Part shown: in pieces, positions 1 through 8,948 of the stretch | How the letters are laid out: every line of letters starts with the position of its first letter | How positions within the stretch are numbered: the first letter of the stretch is position 1 | Assembly (NCBI GenBank): GCA_938014245.1 | Contig: CALLSD010000060.1 | Location: 62,001 to 126,000, forward strand | DNA length: 64,000 bases | From: an uncultured Actinomyces sp. | Lineage (GTDB): Bacteria > Actinomycetota > Actinomycetes > Actinomycetales > Actinomycetaceae | Direction: 5' to 3' | Made by a program: the position numbers and the translations under genes | The notes under the pieces: generated by a model | The model's database searches: none | What the model saw: only the letters and a program-made list of their open reading frames with translations | What the model was told of the DNA's origin: nothing

Positions 1-73
1 TCGGCCCGGGAACAACGCTGACAAATGCGCAGGTCGGTCCGGGCTGCCGGGTCCCTTCGTCATGGGTCAGTGA
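1..73 (+). CDS. Possible C-terminal tail of an upstream gene (GlmU-like?), partial
   Basis: One frame is open from the window edge to a TGA at 71-73, giving 23 codons that begin Arg-Pro-Gly. The gene before prs in many actinobacteria is glmU, whose C-terminal tail is variable. The identity is therefore a guess from gene order, not from a motif. The rest of the stretch to the prs start holds nothing else recognised. Confidence 0.2.
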   Translation, partial: RPGNNADKCAGRSGLPGPFVMGQ

Positions 74-180
74 CACACACCTTGAAGGGGATACCATAGT
101 AACGCCTTTCACTTTGATCGAACGGTGAACAGGAAACTGCTCGACGAGTGAGGTCCGTATGAACGGAGAGGACAAACCGC

Positions 181-1161
181 ATGACGGGGCTGGTGACCAG
201 CGGAGAAAAGCGTCTGGTTCTTGTATCAGGTCGAGCACACATGGAGCTCGCTCAACAAGTTGGCGAAGAATTGCACTGCGGAGTTTCTCCGACGACCGCG
301 TATGACTTTGCCAGCGGTGAAACCTACGTTCGTTTCAACGAATCGGTGCGCGGTGCGGATGTTTTCGTCTTGCAGTCACACACCGGTGAAGTCAATAAGT
401 GGCTGATGGAACAGCTTTTGATGATCGATGCAGCCAAGCGAGCATCGGCAAAGCGTATTACTGCAGTTGCTCCCTATTACCCCTACGCGCGCCAGGATAA
501 GAAACACCTGGGGCGCGAACCTATTTCTGCACGCTTGATCGCAGACCTCTTCAAGACCGCTGGTGCAGACCGTGTGATGAGCGTCGACCTACACGCCTCG
601 CAGGAGCAGGGTTTCTTTGACGGCCCCGTCGACCACCTGTGGGCAATGCCCGTACTGGTTGAGTACGTGCGTTCCCGCGTTGACCTGAGCAACGTCTGCA
701 TGGTCTCCCCGGATGCTGGCCGAATTCGCGTTGCTGAGAAATGGTCTGCGAAGCTGGGCGGTTGCCCGCTGGCCTTTGTCCACAAGACTCGTGACACCAC
801 CCGCCCCAATGTTGCCGTCGCTAACCGCGTCGTTGGCGATGTTGCGGGTAAGCAGTGCGTGCTGGTCGACGACATGATCGACACCGCGGGCACCATTTCC
901 GAGGCCGTCAAGGTCGTCATGAACGCTGGTGCTTCCTCGGTCATTGTTGCTGCAACGCACGGTATTTTGTCCGATCCTGCAGCTCAGCGTCTTTCCGAGT
1001 GCGGTGCGAGCGAAGTGATCGTCACCGATACTTTGCCGATTGTTCCGGAAAAGCGTTTCGATAAGTTGACCATTTTGCCCATTGCTCCGCTTCTTGCGCG
1101 TGCAATTCGCGAAGTTTTCGACGATGGATCGGTCACATCTTTGTTCGACGGGGTCGCCTGA
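181..1161 (+). CDS. prs: Ribose-phosphate pyrophosphokinase (PRPP synthetase)
   Basis: This cytoplasmic enzyme transfers pyrophosphate from ATP to ribose-5-phosphate to make PRPP, which feeds purine, pyrimidine, His and Trp synthesis; TrpD in this window consumes PRPP. The 326-residue protein has the class I signatures: the ATP-binding segment DLHASQEQGFF near residue 137 and the PRPP loop VLVDDMIDTAGTI near residue 223. Length is only slightly above the usual ~315. The ATG at 181 has a purine-rich ribosome site (GGAGAGGA) a few bases upstream. Only about 140 bases separate it from rplY, so the two may be co-transcribed, as in other actinobacteria. Confidence 0.96.
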   Translation: MTGLVTSGEKRLVLVSGRAHMELAQQVGEELHCGVSPTTAYDFASGETYVRFNESVRGADVFVLQSHTGEVNKWLMEQLLMIDAAKRASAKRITAVAPYYPYARQDKKHLGREPISARLIADLFKTAGADRVMSVDLHASQEQGFFDGPVDHLWAMPVLVEYVRSRVDLSNVCMVSPDAGRIRVAEKWSAKLGGCPLAFVHKTRDTTRPNVAVANRVVGDVAGKQCVLVDDMIDTAGTISEAVKVVMNAGASSVIVAATHGILSDPAAQRLSECGASEVIVTDTLPIVPEKRFDKLTILPIAPLLARAIREVFDDGSVTSLFDGVA

Positions 1162-1299
1162 AACCGTTAAACGCGCTATCCTAGCTAGGTTGCTCCGGCG
1201 AGGGCGTGAAAGCGCCGTTATCGACAGGGCTTTCTGTAGGATTCCTCCTTCAGATTCCTAGCGCCGGTGCGTGGAATGAACTATTTGAAGGAGGCTCTC

Positions 1300-1893
1300 A
1301 TGAGCAACCCCACGCTGGTCGCACAGACCCGTAGCGAATTTGGTAAGGGTGCAGCACGTCGCGCACGTCGCGCTGGCTTGGTTCCCGGTGTTCTTTACGG
1401 ACACGGCGATGCCCCCCTTCACGTTGATCTCCCCGGTCACGAGCTCTTCCTGGCCGTCCGTGGCCAGAAGAACGCTCTGGTCGAGCTGGTCATCGAAGGC
1501 AAGAAGCACCTTGCTCTGGTGAAGGAAGTTCAGCGTCACCCCGTTTCCCGCAACCTGCTCCACGCAGACTTCCTGGCCGTTAAGGTCGGCGAGCTCGTCG
1601 ACGTCGAGGTTCCGGTTTCCATCATTGGCGAGCCCGCCCCCGGTACCCAGCACACTCAGGAAGAGTTCGCTTTGCTGGTCAAGGCTCCCGCCACCTCGAT
1701 CCCCGAGTCCATCGAGGTCGACATCACCGGTGTCGAGGCCGGTACCGCAGTTCGCGTTGCAGACGTGACCTTCCCCAAGGGTGTCGTCTCCGAGCTCGAT
1801 CCCGAGACCGTCGTTGTCACGGTCAGCGAAGAGGTTGTCGAAGAAGAGGAAGAAGCAGCTCCCGCCGAGGAAGCAGCCGAATCTGCCGAGTGA
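1300..1893 (+). CDS. rplY: 50S ribosomal protein L25/CTC (general stress type)
   Basis: Binds 5S rRNA in the large ribosomal subunit. The product is 197 residues: an N-terminal L25 beta-barrel (ARRARRAGLVPGVLYG) and a C-terminal TL5/CTC domain (about residues 95-180), ending in a strongly acidic Glu/Ala tail. The open frame extends to a GTG at 1267, but the ATG at 1300 is preceded by AAGGAGG at optimal spacing and matches the usual MxNPTLxAQTR beginning, so 1300 is chosen. A strong terminator follows the stop. The pth gene that often follows rplY is absent here; a sugar nucleotidyltransferase is next. Confidence 0.95.
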   Translation: MSNPTLVAQTRSEFGKGAARRARRAGLVPGVLYGHGDAPLHVDLPGHELFLAVRGQKNALVELVIEGKKHLALVKEVQRHPVSRNLLHADFLAVKVGELVDVEVPVSIIGEPAPGTQHTQEEFALLVKAPATSIPESIEVDITGVEAGTAVRVADVTFPKGVVSELDPETVVVTVSEEVVEEEEEAAPAEEAAESAE

Positions 1894-1908
1894 TCTCACT
1901 GTGATTTC

Positions 1909-1946
1909 GGGAGGCTCGCCCACCAGGGCGAGCCTCCCGTTTATTA
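1909..1946 (+). terminator. Rho-independent terminator after rplY
   Basis: A perfect 12-bp stem (1909-1920 with 1927-1938) encloses a 6-base loop and is followed by GTTTATT. It ends the prs-rplY transcript just upstream of the next gene, whose ATG lies about 20 bases beyond the stem. Confidence 0.88.
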
Positions 1947-1957
1947 CACTGAATGGT

Positions 1958-3022
1958 ATGAAGCGCGTGCACGTTATTATTCCCGCGGGTGGAGTGGGCT
2001 CTAGGCTGTGGCCCCTCTCGCGTAAAGACCGACCGAAGTTCCTTCTTGACCTTCGAATGAGCGGGAAGAGCCTCCTGCAAGAAACTATTGACCGCCTCGA
2101 TCCTGTGGCGCAGTCTTTTACGATCGTCACTGGTAAGGCGCACGAAGAAGCAGTACGCGCTCAGATTCCCCAGGGACGCGATGTCACTGTCTTGGTTGAG
2201 CCCCAAGGGCGAGATTCCATGCCCGCCATTGGCTTTGCTGCCTACATTATTCGCCAGCGTTTTGGTGATGACGCTCCTATTGCTTCCTTTGCGGCCGACC
2301 ACGCAATCACTCATCCCGATGTGCTTCTCTCCAGCGTCAGCCGCGCCCTCGATTGTGCTGAGCGTGGTTACCTTGTCACTGTTGGTCTTTCTCCCTCTAG
2401 CCCCTCAACAGCCTACGGTTACATAGCTCCGGGAGATCCTTTCGATCAGGATCAACCAGAAAACGGAGCTATTGTCAGTTCTTTCGTCGAAAAACCCGAT
2501 GAGCAAACCGCTCGCGCCTACGTTGAAGCGGGGTACCTGTGGAATGCGGGAATGTTCATCATGACTGCCGGGACTCTTGCACGTCGTCTCGCTCAGTTCC
2601 ATCCGGATATGGACCTCCACCTCAGCAAGATTGCCGAGGTGTGGGGGAGTGCGGACTTTGACGCGGCTTTGGATGAGCATTGGCCTCTGCTCACGAAGAT
2701 CGCCATCGACCACGCGATTGCCGAGCCTTTATCGCTCGAGGGGGGCGTTGCCGTTGTTCCAGCTCGCAACATGGGCTGGACAGATGTCGGTGATTTTGAT
2801 GCCCTCGCCGACATCAGTCCCCAGGGTGAGGCTCTGCGCATTGATTCTCCTCAGACCTTTGTTCGCTCTTTGACCGGACAAAAGATCGTTCTGGTTGGTG
2901 CCGAGAATCTCGCCGTGATTGCAACGCAGGACGCGATCCTTGTCGTTGATCGAGATTGCGCTCAGGACGTGAAGAAAGCTGTCGATTTCTTGGCGGGCAG
3001 TGGGGAAGTTAATCTCCTTTAA
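1958..3022 (+). CDS. manC: Mannose-1-phosphate guanylyltransferase
   Basis: Predicted to form GDP-mannose from GTP and mannose-1-phosphate for mannosylated glycolipids or glycoproteins. The 354-residue protein opens with HVIIPAGGVGSRLWPLSR, the nucleotidyltransferase P-loop-like signature (GGxGSRLWPLSR) followed by a conserved K in RPKFLL. It also has the FVEKP and LWNAGMF blocks typical of the ManC/GMP family. No phosphomannose isomerase domain is fused. The longest frame starts inside rplY at 1781; the ATG at 1958 starts exactly at the family signature and is preferred although its ribosome site is weak. The gene abuts the following lipoprotein gene. Confidence 0.88.
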   Translation: MKRVHVIIPAGGVGSRLWPLSRKDRPKFLLDLRMSGKSLLQETIDRLDPVAQSFTIVTGKAHEEAVRAQIPQGRDVTVLVEPQGRDSMPAIGFAAYIIRQRFGDDAPIASFAADHAITHPDVLLSSVSRALDCAERGYLVTVGLSPSSPSTAYGYIAPGDPFDQDQPENGAIVSSFVEKPDEQTARAYVEAGYLWNAGMFIMTAGTLARRLAQFHPDMDLHLSKIAEVWGSADFDAALDEHWPLLTKIAIDHAIAEPLSLEGGVAVVPARNMGWTDVGDFDALADISPQGEALRIDSPQTFVRSLTGQKIVLVGAENLAVIATQDAILVVDRDCAQDVKKAVDFLAGSGEVNLL

Positions 3023-3023
3023 G

Positions 3024-4094
3024 ATGAAAGACATGATCAGACACTCCTCAGCGCGTTTCCTGGCAGCGACCACTGCGGTTCTTCTTCTCGGAGCATGCTC
3101 GGTGCAGTCCTCCCCCTCGTCAGCTTCGCCGAAAATCTGCGGGATCTCCGATGCTTCCGCCTGGGACTCTCACGCCTCACAAACTCCCGCTAAGAGGGCG
3201 ATCGCACAGGCGGCCTCGGAAATCGGGGGAGAAACGAAACTGGCGACGGGCGCGGGGGAACTGAAAGGACTCCTTGAGGATGGCTGCACGATCATCGTTT
3301 CAGAGGGCCAAGGGGTTGCCGAGGCCACGACGCAGGCTGCGCGCAAGTACTCGAAAGTGCGCTTCATTACCGTCGATTCAGATTTCGTAGCTGGCGGGAA
3401 AACCGCCGAAGTGAGCAATGGCAAGGTTGTCGCCTCGAAAGCAACACAGGGTGCGTATCTTGCCGGCTACGCAACAGCTGGAATGACAACCACGGGAACA
3501 ATCGCCGGCTTCGGAGGAGTCGAAACCAGTGAGCGCCAAGCATTGATGGATGCTTTCATGCAGGGAATCGACGCCTACAACCAGGCGTACGGAACCTCAA
3601 TTCGCTTTCTCGGATGGGATCCAACGCGCCTGAAAGGGACATTCACCGGGAGCGACGATGAGTCCAGCATCAAAGATGCGGCCACGAAAGCCTTGAGCGG
3701 CGGCGCGGATATTCTTGTTCCTTTTGCCGACGCAGGGAATCAGGGTGCTCTTCGCGCTCTTGAGGAGGCGGGAAATAACTCTGCCCAAAGGCTTGTCTGG
3801 ATGGGGGATGGGGTTCCAACGAATTCAGCCCAGATCATCACCGCTGTGTCGACGCTGACCAAGGACCACCTGAGCGAGGCAATTACGGCCGCACGCGGAA
3901 GCGAATTTTCCTCTCAAGCGGTCATTGATTCTCTTGATAATAACGGGGTTGTTCTGGCGCCATTTGCTGCCCACGAGGCGCTCATGACTCCAGAACTGAA
4001 GGACGCTCTTGCCACCATGCGCCAGCAGCTGATCACTGGTGAGCTCATCATTTCCACTCCTTTTGACCCACTGATCTTCGCCCAGAAAAAGTAG
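3024..4094 (+). CDS. BMP/PnrA-family substrate-binding lipoprotein
   Basis: Product of 356 residues with a lipoprotein signal: basic start, hydrophobic stretch and lipobox LLGAC. The mature part resembles the Bmp/Med/PnrA family of type 1 periplasmic-binding folds, with the segments EATTQAARKYSKVRFITVD and GAYLAGYATAGMTTTGTIAGF, which suggests binding of a nucleoside or related ligand at the outer membrane face. No ABC permease or ATPase genes adjoin it, so it either works with a distant transporter or acts as a sensor. The start lies one base past the manC stop (the frame opens at 3000 inside manC). Family assignment rests on pattern recognition. Confidence 0.7.
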   Translation: MKDMIRHSSARFLAATTAVLLLGACSVQSSPSSASPKICGISDASAWDSHASQTPAKRAIAQAASEIGGETKLATGAGELKGLLEDGCTIIVSEGQGVAEATTQAARKYSKVRFITVDSDFVAGGKTAEVSNGKVVASKATQGAYLAGYATAGMTTTGTIAGFGGVETSERQALMDAFMQGIDAYNQAYGTSIRFLGWDPTRLKGTFTGSDDESSIKDAATKALSGGADILVPFADAGNQGALRALEEAGNNSAQRLVWMGDGVPTNSAQIITAVSTLTKDHLSEAITAARGSEFSSQAVIDSLDNNGVVLAPFAAHEALMTPELKDALATMRQQLITGELIISTPFDPLIFAQKK

Positions 4095-4102
4095 AGGACA
4101 CC

Positions 4103-4837
4103 ATGGATACTCCCAGTTCACAGACTTCCTATCGCCGAGGCCCCGTGATCCTTCGCGGAGGAAAGATCCCTCACGAAACTTCCGATGCAGGGCTTTTGCG
4201 GAGCCAATCTTCCGCGGATTGGCTGCACGAAGACCCGTGGCGGGTTCTGCGTATCCAATCTGAGTTCGTCGAAGGCTTTGGGGCGCTAGCTGATTTAGGT
4301 CCAGCGGTGTCGGTTTTCGGATCGGCTCGCACCCCCGCGGGCAGTGGAGATTGGGAGAAGGCACACACCATTGGTTCGCTCCTGGTTAGCTCTGGCTACG
4401 CGGTCATTACAGGTGGCGGCCCGGGGATCATGGAGGCCGCAAACCGTGGAGCTTGGGAAGCTGGCGGAAGCTCTGTGGGTCTTGGAATTGAGCTTCCTCA
4501 TGAACAGGGAATGAACGAATGGGTCAATATCGGCGTGAACTTCCGATATTTCTTCGCCCGTAAGACGATGTTCATGAAGTATTCGTCGGGCTTTATCGTC
4601 ATGCCCGGCGGTTTTGGAACAATGGATGAGCTTTTCGAAGCTGCGACTCTGGTTCAGACGGGAAAGGTCAAGTCCTTCCCGATTGTGTTGGTCGGTCGAG
4701 ACTATTGGGGCGGGCTGGTTGAATGGATTAATTCAACGATGCGTGCGTCGGGAATGCTCTCCGATGAAGACCCGGAACTGCTCCACGTCGTAGATAGCGC
4801 CGAAGAAGCAGTGGAAAGAGTAGTTGGACACGAGTAG
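4103..4837 (+). CDS. LOG family protein (TIGR00730, cytokinin riboside 5'-monophosphate phosphoribohydrolase-like)
   Basis: Rossmann-fold protein of 244 residues with the LOG signature: GGGPGIMEAANRGAWEAGG near residue 97 and PGGFGTMDELFE near residue 171. It also has the conserved R in FFARKTMF. Family members hydrolyse nucleoside 5'-monophosphates to free base and ribose-5-phosphate. In actinobacteria a LOG gene commonly lies beside DUF3117, as here. The ATG at 4103 follows AGAGGA with suitable spacing and begins 8 bases after the preceding lipoprotein stop, suggesting one transcript. Confidence 0.88.
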   Translation: MDTPSSQTSYRRGPVILRGGKIPHETSDAGLLRSQSSADWLHEDPWRVLRIQSEFVEGFGALADLGPAVSVFGSARTPAGSGDWEKAHTIGSLLVSSGYAVITGGGPGIMEAANRGAWEAGGSSVGLGIELPHEQGMNEWVNIGVNFRYFFARKTMFMKYSSGFIVMPGGFGTMDELFEAATLVQTGKVKSFPIVLVGRDYWGGLVEWINSTMRASGMLSDEDPELLHVVDSAEEAVERVVGHE

Positions 4838-4915
4838 TTCACATCCCTACTAAAATAGGTCGTTCCCGGTAGAATATAAGTGTTTAAATACCGATCTTTC
4901 GGAAGGGAAACGGAC

Positions 4916-5080
4916 ATGGCAGCTATGAAGCCGCGGACCGGCGACGGTCCTTTAGAGGCAGAAAAAGAAGGTCGTGGGATTGTCATGCGTATTCCCAGCG
5001 AAGGCGGCGGACGCCTCGTGATTGAACTCAGTGCAGATGAAGCGAAGGAACTCGCCCAAGCGCTAGCAAACGCTCTGTGA
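4916..5080 (+). CDS. DUF3117 family small protein
   Basis: A 54-residue protein starting MAAMKPRTGDGPLEAEKEGR and ending with a Ser-Ala-Asp-Glu-Ala helix. It is nearly identical in pattern to the DUF3117 protein found across Actinobacteria, whose function is unknown. The frame opens at 4880, but the ATG at 4916 follows GGAAGGGA and matches the invariant family start. Its last 18 bases overlap the 3' end of the convergent priA-like gene. Confidence 0.9.
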   Translation: MAAMKPRTGDGPLEAEKEGRGIVMRIPSEGGGRLVIELSADEAKELAQALANAL

Positions 5081-5800
5081 GACCTCCAAGGCCTGCGCCA
5101 AATTTAGACTTCCCACATACAGTGCTTTTCCAACGATTGCACCCTCGACATAGCCCTCGCGTGTGAGGGTACGGATATCGTCTAAGTGGCGGATTCCGCC
5201 CGAAGCAACAAGATCAGCACGTGTTCTCGCCCGTAGATCTCTCAGGAGTTCTACGGGCGGTCCCATAAGCGCTCCATCCCTTTTCTTCTCAGTAACGATG
5301 TAGCGCCTTGCTCCGGCGCGCTCAAGGCGGGCGCACACACTCCACACGTCTCCCACATCGCCTTCGCAAGCGCGCGGACGAATACGCCCCTCTTCGACGT
5401 CGATGCAGATGTTGAGACGCTCCCCAAAATGAGCGATGAGCGAGGCAACTTCATCAAGATCGGCCAGGGCCTGAGAGGCCAGATTGACCCGATCAGCTCC
5501 TGCGCTTAGCGCACTTTCGATATCCTCCCCGCCTTTAACTCCACCAGACCATTCAATATGGCACGGATTTCGGGCGCTCGACCGCTGAGCCTGCGCAATG
5601 AGATCGCCCAATACCTCAGCATTATTTCCGCGCCCGAAAGCCGCATCAATATCAACGAGGTGGATCCAGTGCGCCCCGCAATCGATGAACTCGCGGGCGA
5701 TACGAATTGGATCTACACCGGCCGCCCCCTCACGTCCATCCGCATTGCGGTGAGTGAGGGCGAAGCCAGATGCAATATCCAGGGCGGGAAGGATATCCAT
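5063..5800 (-). CDS. priA: PriA/HisA-type phosphoribosyl isomerase at the end of the trp operon (probable TrpF role)
   Basis: A (beta/alpha)8 isomerase of 245 residues. Actinobacterial PriA performs both the HisA and TrpF Amadori reactions. Visible signatures are ILPALD (catalytic Asp), HWIHLVDIDAAFGRGNN, EWSGG, RDGALMGPP (second catalytic Asp) and VEGAIVGKALY. It is the last gene of a trp operon that lacks trpF, so PRA isomerase is its likely main job. Aligned from memory with M. tuberculosis PriA, the ProFAR-contacting Arg19 position is Thr and the Trp145 position is Cys. This points to a specialised variant of the kind described for Actinomyces rather than a standard bifunctional enzyme. 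It starts 2 bases after the trpA stop. Confidence 0.88.
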   Translation of the reverse strand: MDILPALDIASGFALTHRNADGREGAAGVDPIRIAREFIDCGAHWIHLVDIDAAFGRGNNAEVLGDLIAQAQRSSARNPCHIEWSGGVKGGEDIESALSAGADRVNLASQALADLDEVASLIAHFGERLNICIDVEEGRIRPRACEGDVGDVWSVCARLERAGARRYIVTEKKRDGALMGPPVELLRDLRARTRADLVASGGIRHLDDIRTLTREGYVEGAIVGKALYVGSLNLAQALEVSQSVC

Positions 5801-5802
5801 GA

Positions 5803-6660
5803 CTAGCGCACGCCCCCGCGTGCAGTCGCTTCACGCATGGGCACAAAGAAATCGCGAAGCTCTGAAAGGAGAGCATTCATCGCGGGAGAAGAGTCTTGAC
5901 CTTCCTGCGCGATGACCTCGGCCGCATGCTGGGCAATAATGCGAACGATCGCGGAACCAGAAATCGCTCCATCGGCTCCCGCTTCAATTGCGGCGCGCAC
6001 GTGTTCGGGGCGGGAAATCCCAAATCCTAGAAGCACCGGCGCTGCGGCCTGCTCGCGCAAGGTCGCTACGGCCTCGTGGAGGCCGACGGTCGAGGCCTCA
6101 TGATCGGCGCCGGTTACTCCCACGCGCGAAACCGCATACACATACCCGCGGGCCGAACGCGCGACATCGCTGAGGGTACGTGGGGAGGCCGAAGGCGGCG
6201 CAATGTAGACACTATCAACGCCGCAGGCAAGGGCCGCCTTGCTGAAAGGATCACCCTCGCGGATTGGCACGTCGGGGATGAGGACCGAATCCACTCCGAC
6301 CTCGGCGCAGCGCGCATAGAAACGCTCAATACCGATAGAGAAAGGAACATTCGCGTAGACGAGCAGGCCGATAGGAAGCTCGGGGTGAGCTGCGCGAATG
6401 CGGCCCAAGATCGCGAAAGACTCCTCGAAGCCGATTCCGGCATTGAGAGCACGCAGGTGAGCTTCCTGGATGACGACACCATCAGCGACCGGATCGGAGA
6501 AGGGAATACCCAATTCCAAAGCGTCCGCGCCATCGGCGATCAGGGCCTCGATAATTGCTTCGCAGGCGCTCGCCGTGGGGTCTCCGAGCATCACGAAGGG
6601 GACGATCGCCCCGCGCCCCTCAGTCGCGCAGCGCTCGAACATGGATTCGTAGCGGGTCAT
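5803..6660 (-). CDS. trpA: Tryptophan synthase alpha chain
   Basis: TIM-barrel subunit of 285 residues that cleaves indole-3-glycerol phosphate and channels indole to TrpB. It carries the catalytic Glu in [11 protein letters not shown] (near residue 49) and the Asp in PFSDPVADG, plus the phosphate-binding loop GFGISRPE. Its ATG overlaps the trpCB stop (ATGA) and has an excellent AAGGAGG site, indicating translational coupling with its partner subunit. The length is normal for the family. Confidence 0.96.
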   Translation of the reverse strand: MTRYESMFERCATEGRGAIVPFVMLGDPTASACEAIIEALIADGADALELGIPFSDPVADGVVIQEAHLRALNAGIGFEESFAILGRIRAAHPELPIGLLVYANVPFSIGIERFYARCAEVGVDSVLIPDVPIREGDPFSKAALACGVDSVYIAPPSASPRTLSDVARSARGYVYAVSRVGVTGADHEASTVGLHEAVATLREQAAAPVLLGFGISRPEHVRAAIEAGADGAISGSAIVRIIAQHAAEVIAQEGQDSSPAMNALLSELRDFFVPMREATARGGVR

Positions 6661-8948
6661 TGCTCCTCCTTGGGGGTCGAAAGGTCATAGGAATGAGTCC
6701 TGTGGGTTCCTGAGCCTGCTCGCGCCTGCGCGACCAATTCAGCTGCGTGTGCAACCGCGCCATCGCGCGAGAAAGAACCACCAAGGCGCTCGCGCACCTG
6801 ATCGAGATCCTTATCTCCGCGACCAGATAGGCACACGAGAAGTCGGGGAGTGTGGCCCTGGGGGACATCCAGTCCGGCAGTTGTCCCCTTTGCCTCAAGG
6901 TCGGCAGCCATCTTCAAGGCGTAAGCCAGAGCGTGCGAGGACTCCATTGCGGGGATAATTCCCTCGTGGCGCGACAAAGCAATGAAAGCTTCGACCGCTT
7001 CCTCGTCGGTAATTCCCACATAGTTCGCGCGCCCACTTGCCGACAGATATGCATGTTGGGGACCGACTCCCGGGTAATCGAGGCCTGCCGAAATTGAGTA
7101 GGACTCTTCGACTTGGCCCTCATCGGTACGCATGAGGTAGGAACGCGCACCGTGGAGGACGCCGACCTTACCTTCGTGGATTGCTGCCCCGTGGTGGCCG
7201 CTATCCAGTCCCTCACCCGCGGGTTCGACACCATAGAGGGCAACGGAGGGATCATCGATGAAATCGGCGAACATTCCAATCGCATTGGAACCACCGCCGA
7301 CACAGGCGATGACTGCGTCGGGAAGTCCTCCGGTCATGGCGAGCATCTGTGCACGCGCCTCGGTGGAAATAATGCGGTGGAATTCGCGAACGATCGTGGG
7401 GAAGGGGTGCGGGCCGGCCGCGGTTCCCAAGAGATAGTGGGAGGTCGCAAAAGTCGCTGTCCAGTCGCGCAAGGCCTCGTTGACGGCGTCCTTGAGGGTA
7501 CCGCTGCCCGCAGTTACCGGAACGACGGTGGCGCCCATGAGCTCCATTCGTTCAACATTGGGTGCCTGGCGAACAACGTCAACTGCGCCCATGTAGATCG
7601 TGCATTCCAAGCCGAGGAGCGCGCAGACCATTGCGGTTGCGGTGCCGTGCTGGCCAGCCCCTGTTTCAGCGATGATGCGCGTCTTTCCCATGCGCTTGGC
7701 AAGTAATGCTTGGCCGAGGACCTGGTTACCCTTGTGTGCGCCTCCGTGGACGAGGTCTTCACGCTTGAGGAAGATCCGTGCTGCTCCGCCGGACAGGTTA
7801 CGCAGTTCCGTGACCGGTGTGGGGCGGCCAAGGAAGTGACGCAACAGAGTGTTGATCTCTTCGATGAAGCTCGGATCATCGATCGCTTCGATGAAGGCTT
7901 CTTCGAGTTGGTCAAGAGCTGGGATGAGGAGCTCGGGGACGTACTGTCCGCCGAAATCTCCGAAGTAGGGGGAAAGCTTTGTGGGGTGCTCTCCCGAGGC
8001 CGTGGCCGCGCCTTCGCCGGCGCCGAGGCGTTCGCTTGAGTACGGTTCCCATGACGTTGAGCGTGCCTGGGCTTCGTAGTATGCCTGACCAGCGCTGGGA
8101 ACGCCTCCCGTGATCTCCCATGCCGCGTGAGCGGGATCGGCAGAACCAGAAAGGTGAGAACCTACCAGCAGGGCATCAACGTAGGGAGCAAGATCATCAA
8201 CGTCGCTGCGAGAGTTCACACCCGATTCGCCGACAATGACCGCCCCAGCAGGAGCAAGGGGAGCAAGTGCGCGAGTACGTGCCTTGTCAATGTTGAGTGT
8301 GCGCAGATCCCGGTTGTTGATACCGATAATTCGCGCGCCCAATAGCTGTGCGCGACGCATATCGTCTTCAGTGTCGACCTCGGTGAGTACATCCATTCCC
8401 AAGCGAAGCGCTGCCAAGGAAAGCTCGCGATAGGCCTCGTCATCAAGAACGCTCAACATGAGCAAGATGGCATCCGCGCCGTGCACTCGCGCCGCGGTGA
8501 TCTGGATTGGATCAATGACGAAGTCCTTGCACAAAACCGGCTGAGTGGCCTCGGCGCGCACCTCGTCGATGTCCTCGAAGCGACCGTTGAAACGATCAGG
8601 TTCGGTGAGCACACTGATCGCCGCAGCGTAGGGAGCATACGCGCGAGCCAGGAGACGCGGAGAATACGTCCCCTCGATGATTGTCCCCAGGGTCGGGGAA
8701 GCTGACTTGCACTCCATGATGATGGCCGGGCCACTGGGACGCGCCTCGATGCCGTTTTCGCCCAGGGTACGGGTGCGCAGGGCATCCTCGAAAGAACGCT
8801 CGGAGCGAGGAAGCGTGAGGGGATCAATGTTCCCGTAGGCCTCGTAAAGCTCGGGAAGGCGCGTACGGCGCGCTGCAACCAAGGAATCAAGGACTGTTCC
8901 GGTGGCGCGCAGGCGCTGTGAAATCGGGGAGAAAGCGTGCTGGCTCAT
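6657..8948 (-). CDS. trpCB: Fused indole-3-glycerol phosphate synthase / tryptophan synthase beta chain (TrpC-TrpB)
   Basis: A 763-residue fusion. Residues ~15-280 are a complete IGP synthase with catalytic Lys81 (ECKSASP), Lys141 (CKDF), Glu190, Asn211 and Glu241 (GESG). A linker of about 40 residues follows. From ~325 comes a complete TrpB beginning [14 protein letters not shown], with the PLP lysine at 406 (GGAHKGN), AETGAGQHG and the phosphate loop [10 protein letters not shown]. Physical fusion could couple IGP formation to the TrpA-TrpB channel. Similar fusions are known in bifidobacteria and relatives. The usual HTGAHKIN is replaced by HGGAHKGN. The start overlaps the trpD stop by 4 bases and follows CAGGAG. 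Confidence 0.95.
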   Translation of the reverse strand: MSQHAFSPISQRLRATGTVLDSLVAARRTRLPELYEAYGNIDPLTLPRSERSFEDALRTRTLGENGIEARPSGPAIIMECKSASPTLGTIIEGTYSPRLLARAYAPYAAAISVLTEPDRFNGRFEDIDEVRAEATQPVLCKDFVIDPIQITAARVHGADAILLMLSVLDDEAYRELSLAALRLGMDVLTEVDTEDDMRRAQLLGARIIGINNRDLRTLNIDKARTRALAPLAPAGAVIVGESGVNSRSDVDDLAPYVDALLVGSHLSGSADPAHAAWEITGGVPSAGQAYYEAQARSTSWEPYSSERLGAGEGAATASGEHPTKLSPYFGDFGGQYVPELLIPALDQLEEAFIEAIDDPSFIEEINTLLRHFLGRPTPVTELRNLSGGAARIFLKREDLVHGGAHKGNQVLGQALLAKRMGKTRIIAETGAGQHGTATAMVCALLGLECTIYMGAVDVVRQAPNVERMELMGATVVPVTAGSGTLKDAVNEALRDWTATFATSHYLLGTAAGPHPFPTIVREFHRIISTEARAQMLAMTGGLPDAVIACVGGGSNAIGMFADFIDDPSVALYGVEPAGEGLDSGHHGAAIHEGKVGVLHGARSYLMRTDEGQVEESYSISAGLDYPGVGPQHAYLSASGRANYVGITDEEAVEAFIALSRHEGIIPAMESSHALAYALKMAADLEAKGTTAGLDVPQGHTPRLLVCLSGRGDKDLDQVRERLGGSFSRDGAVAHAAELVAQARAGSGTHRTHSYDLSTPKEEQ

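Noticed and set aside
1258..2130. Minus-strand open frame of 290 codons
   Set aside because: It covers rplY on the opposite strand and crosses its terminator; no recognisable protein pattern.
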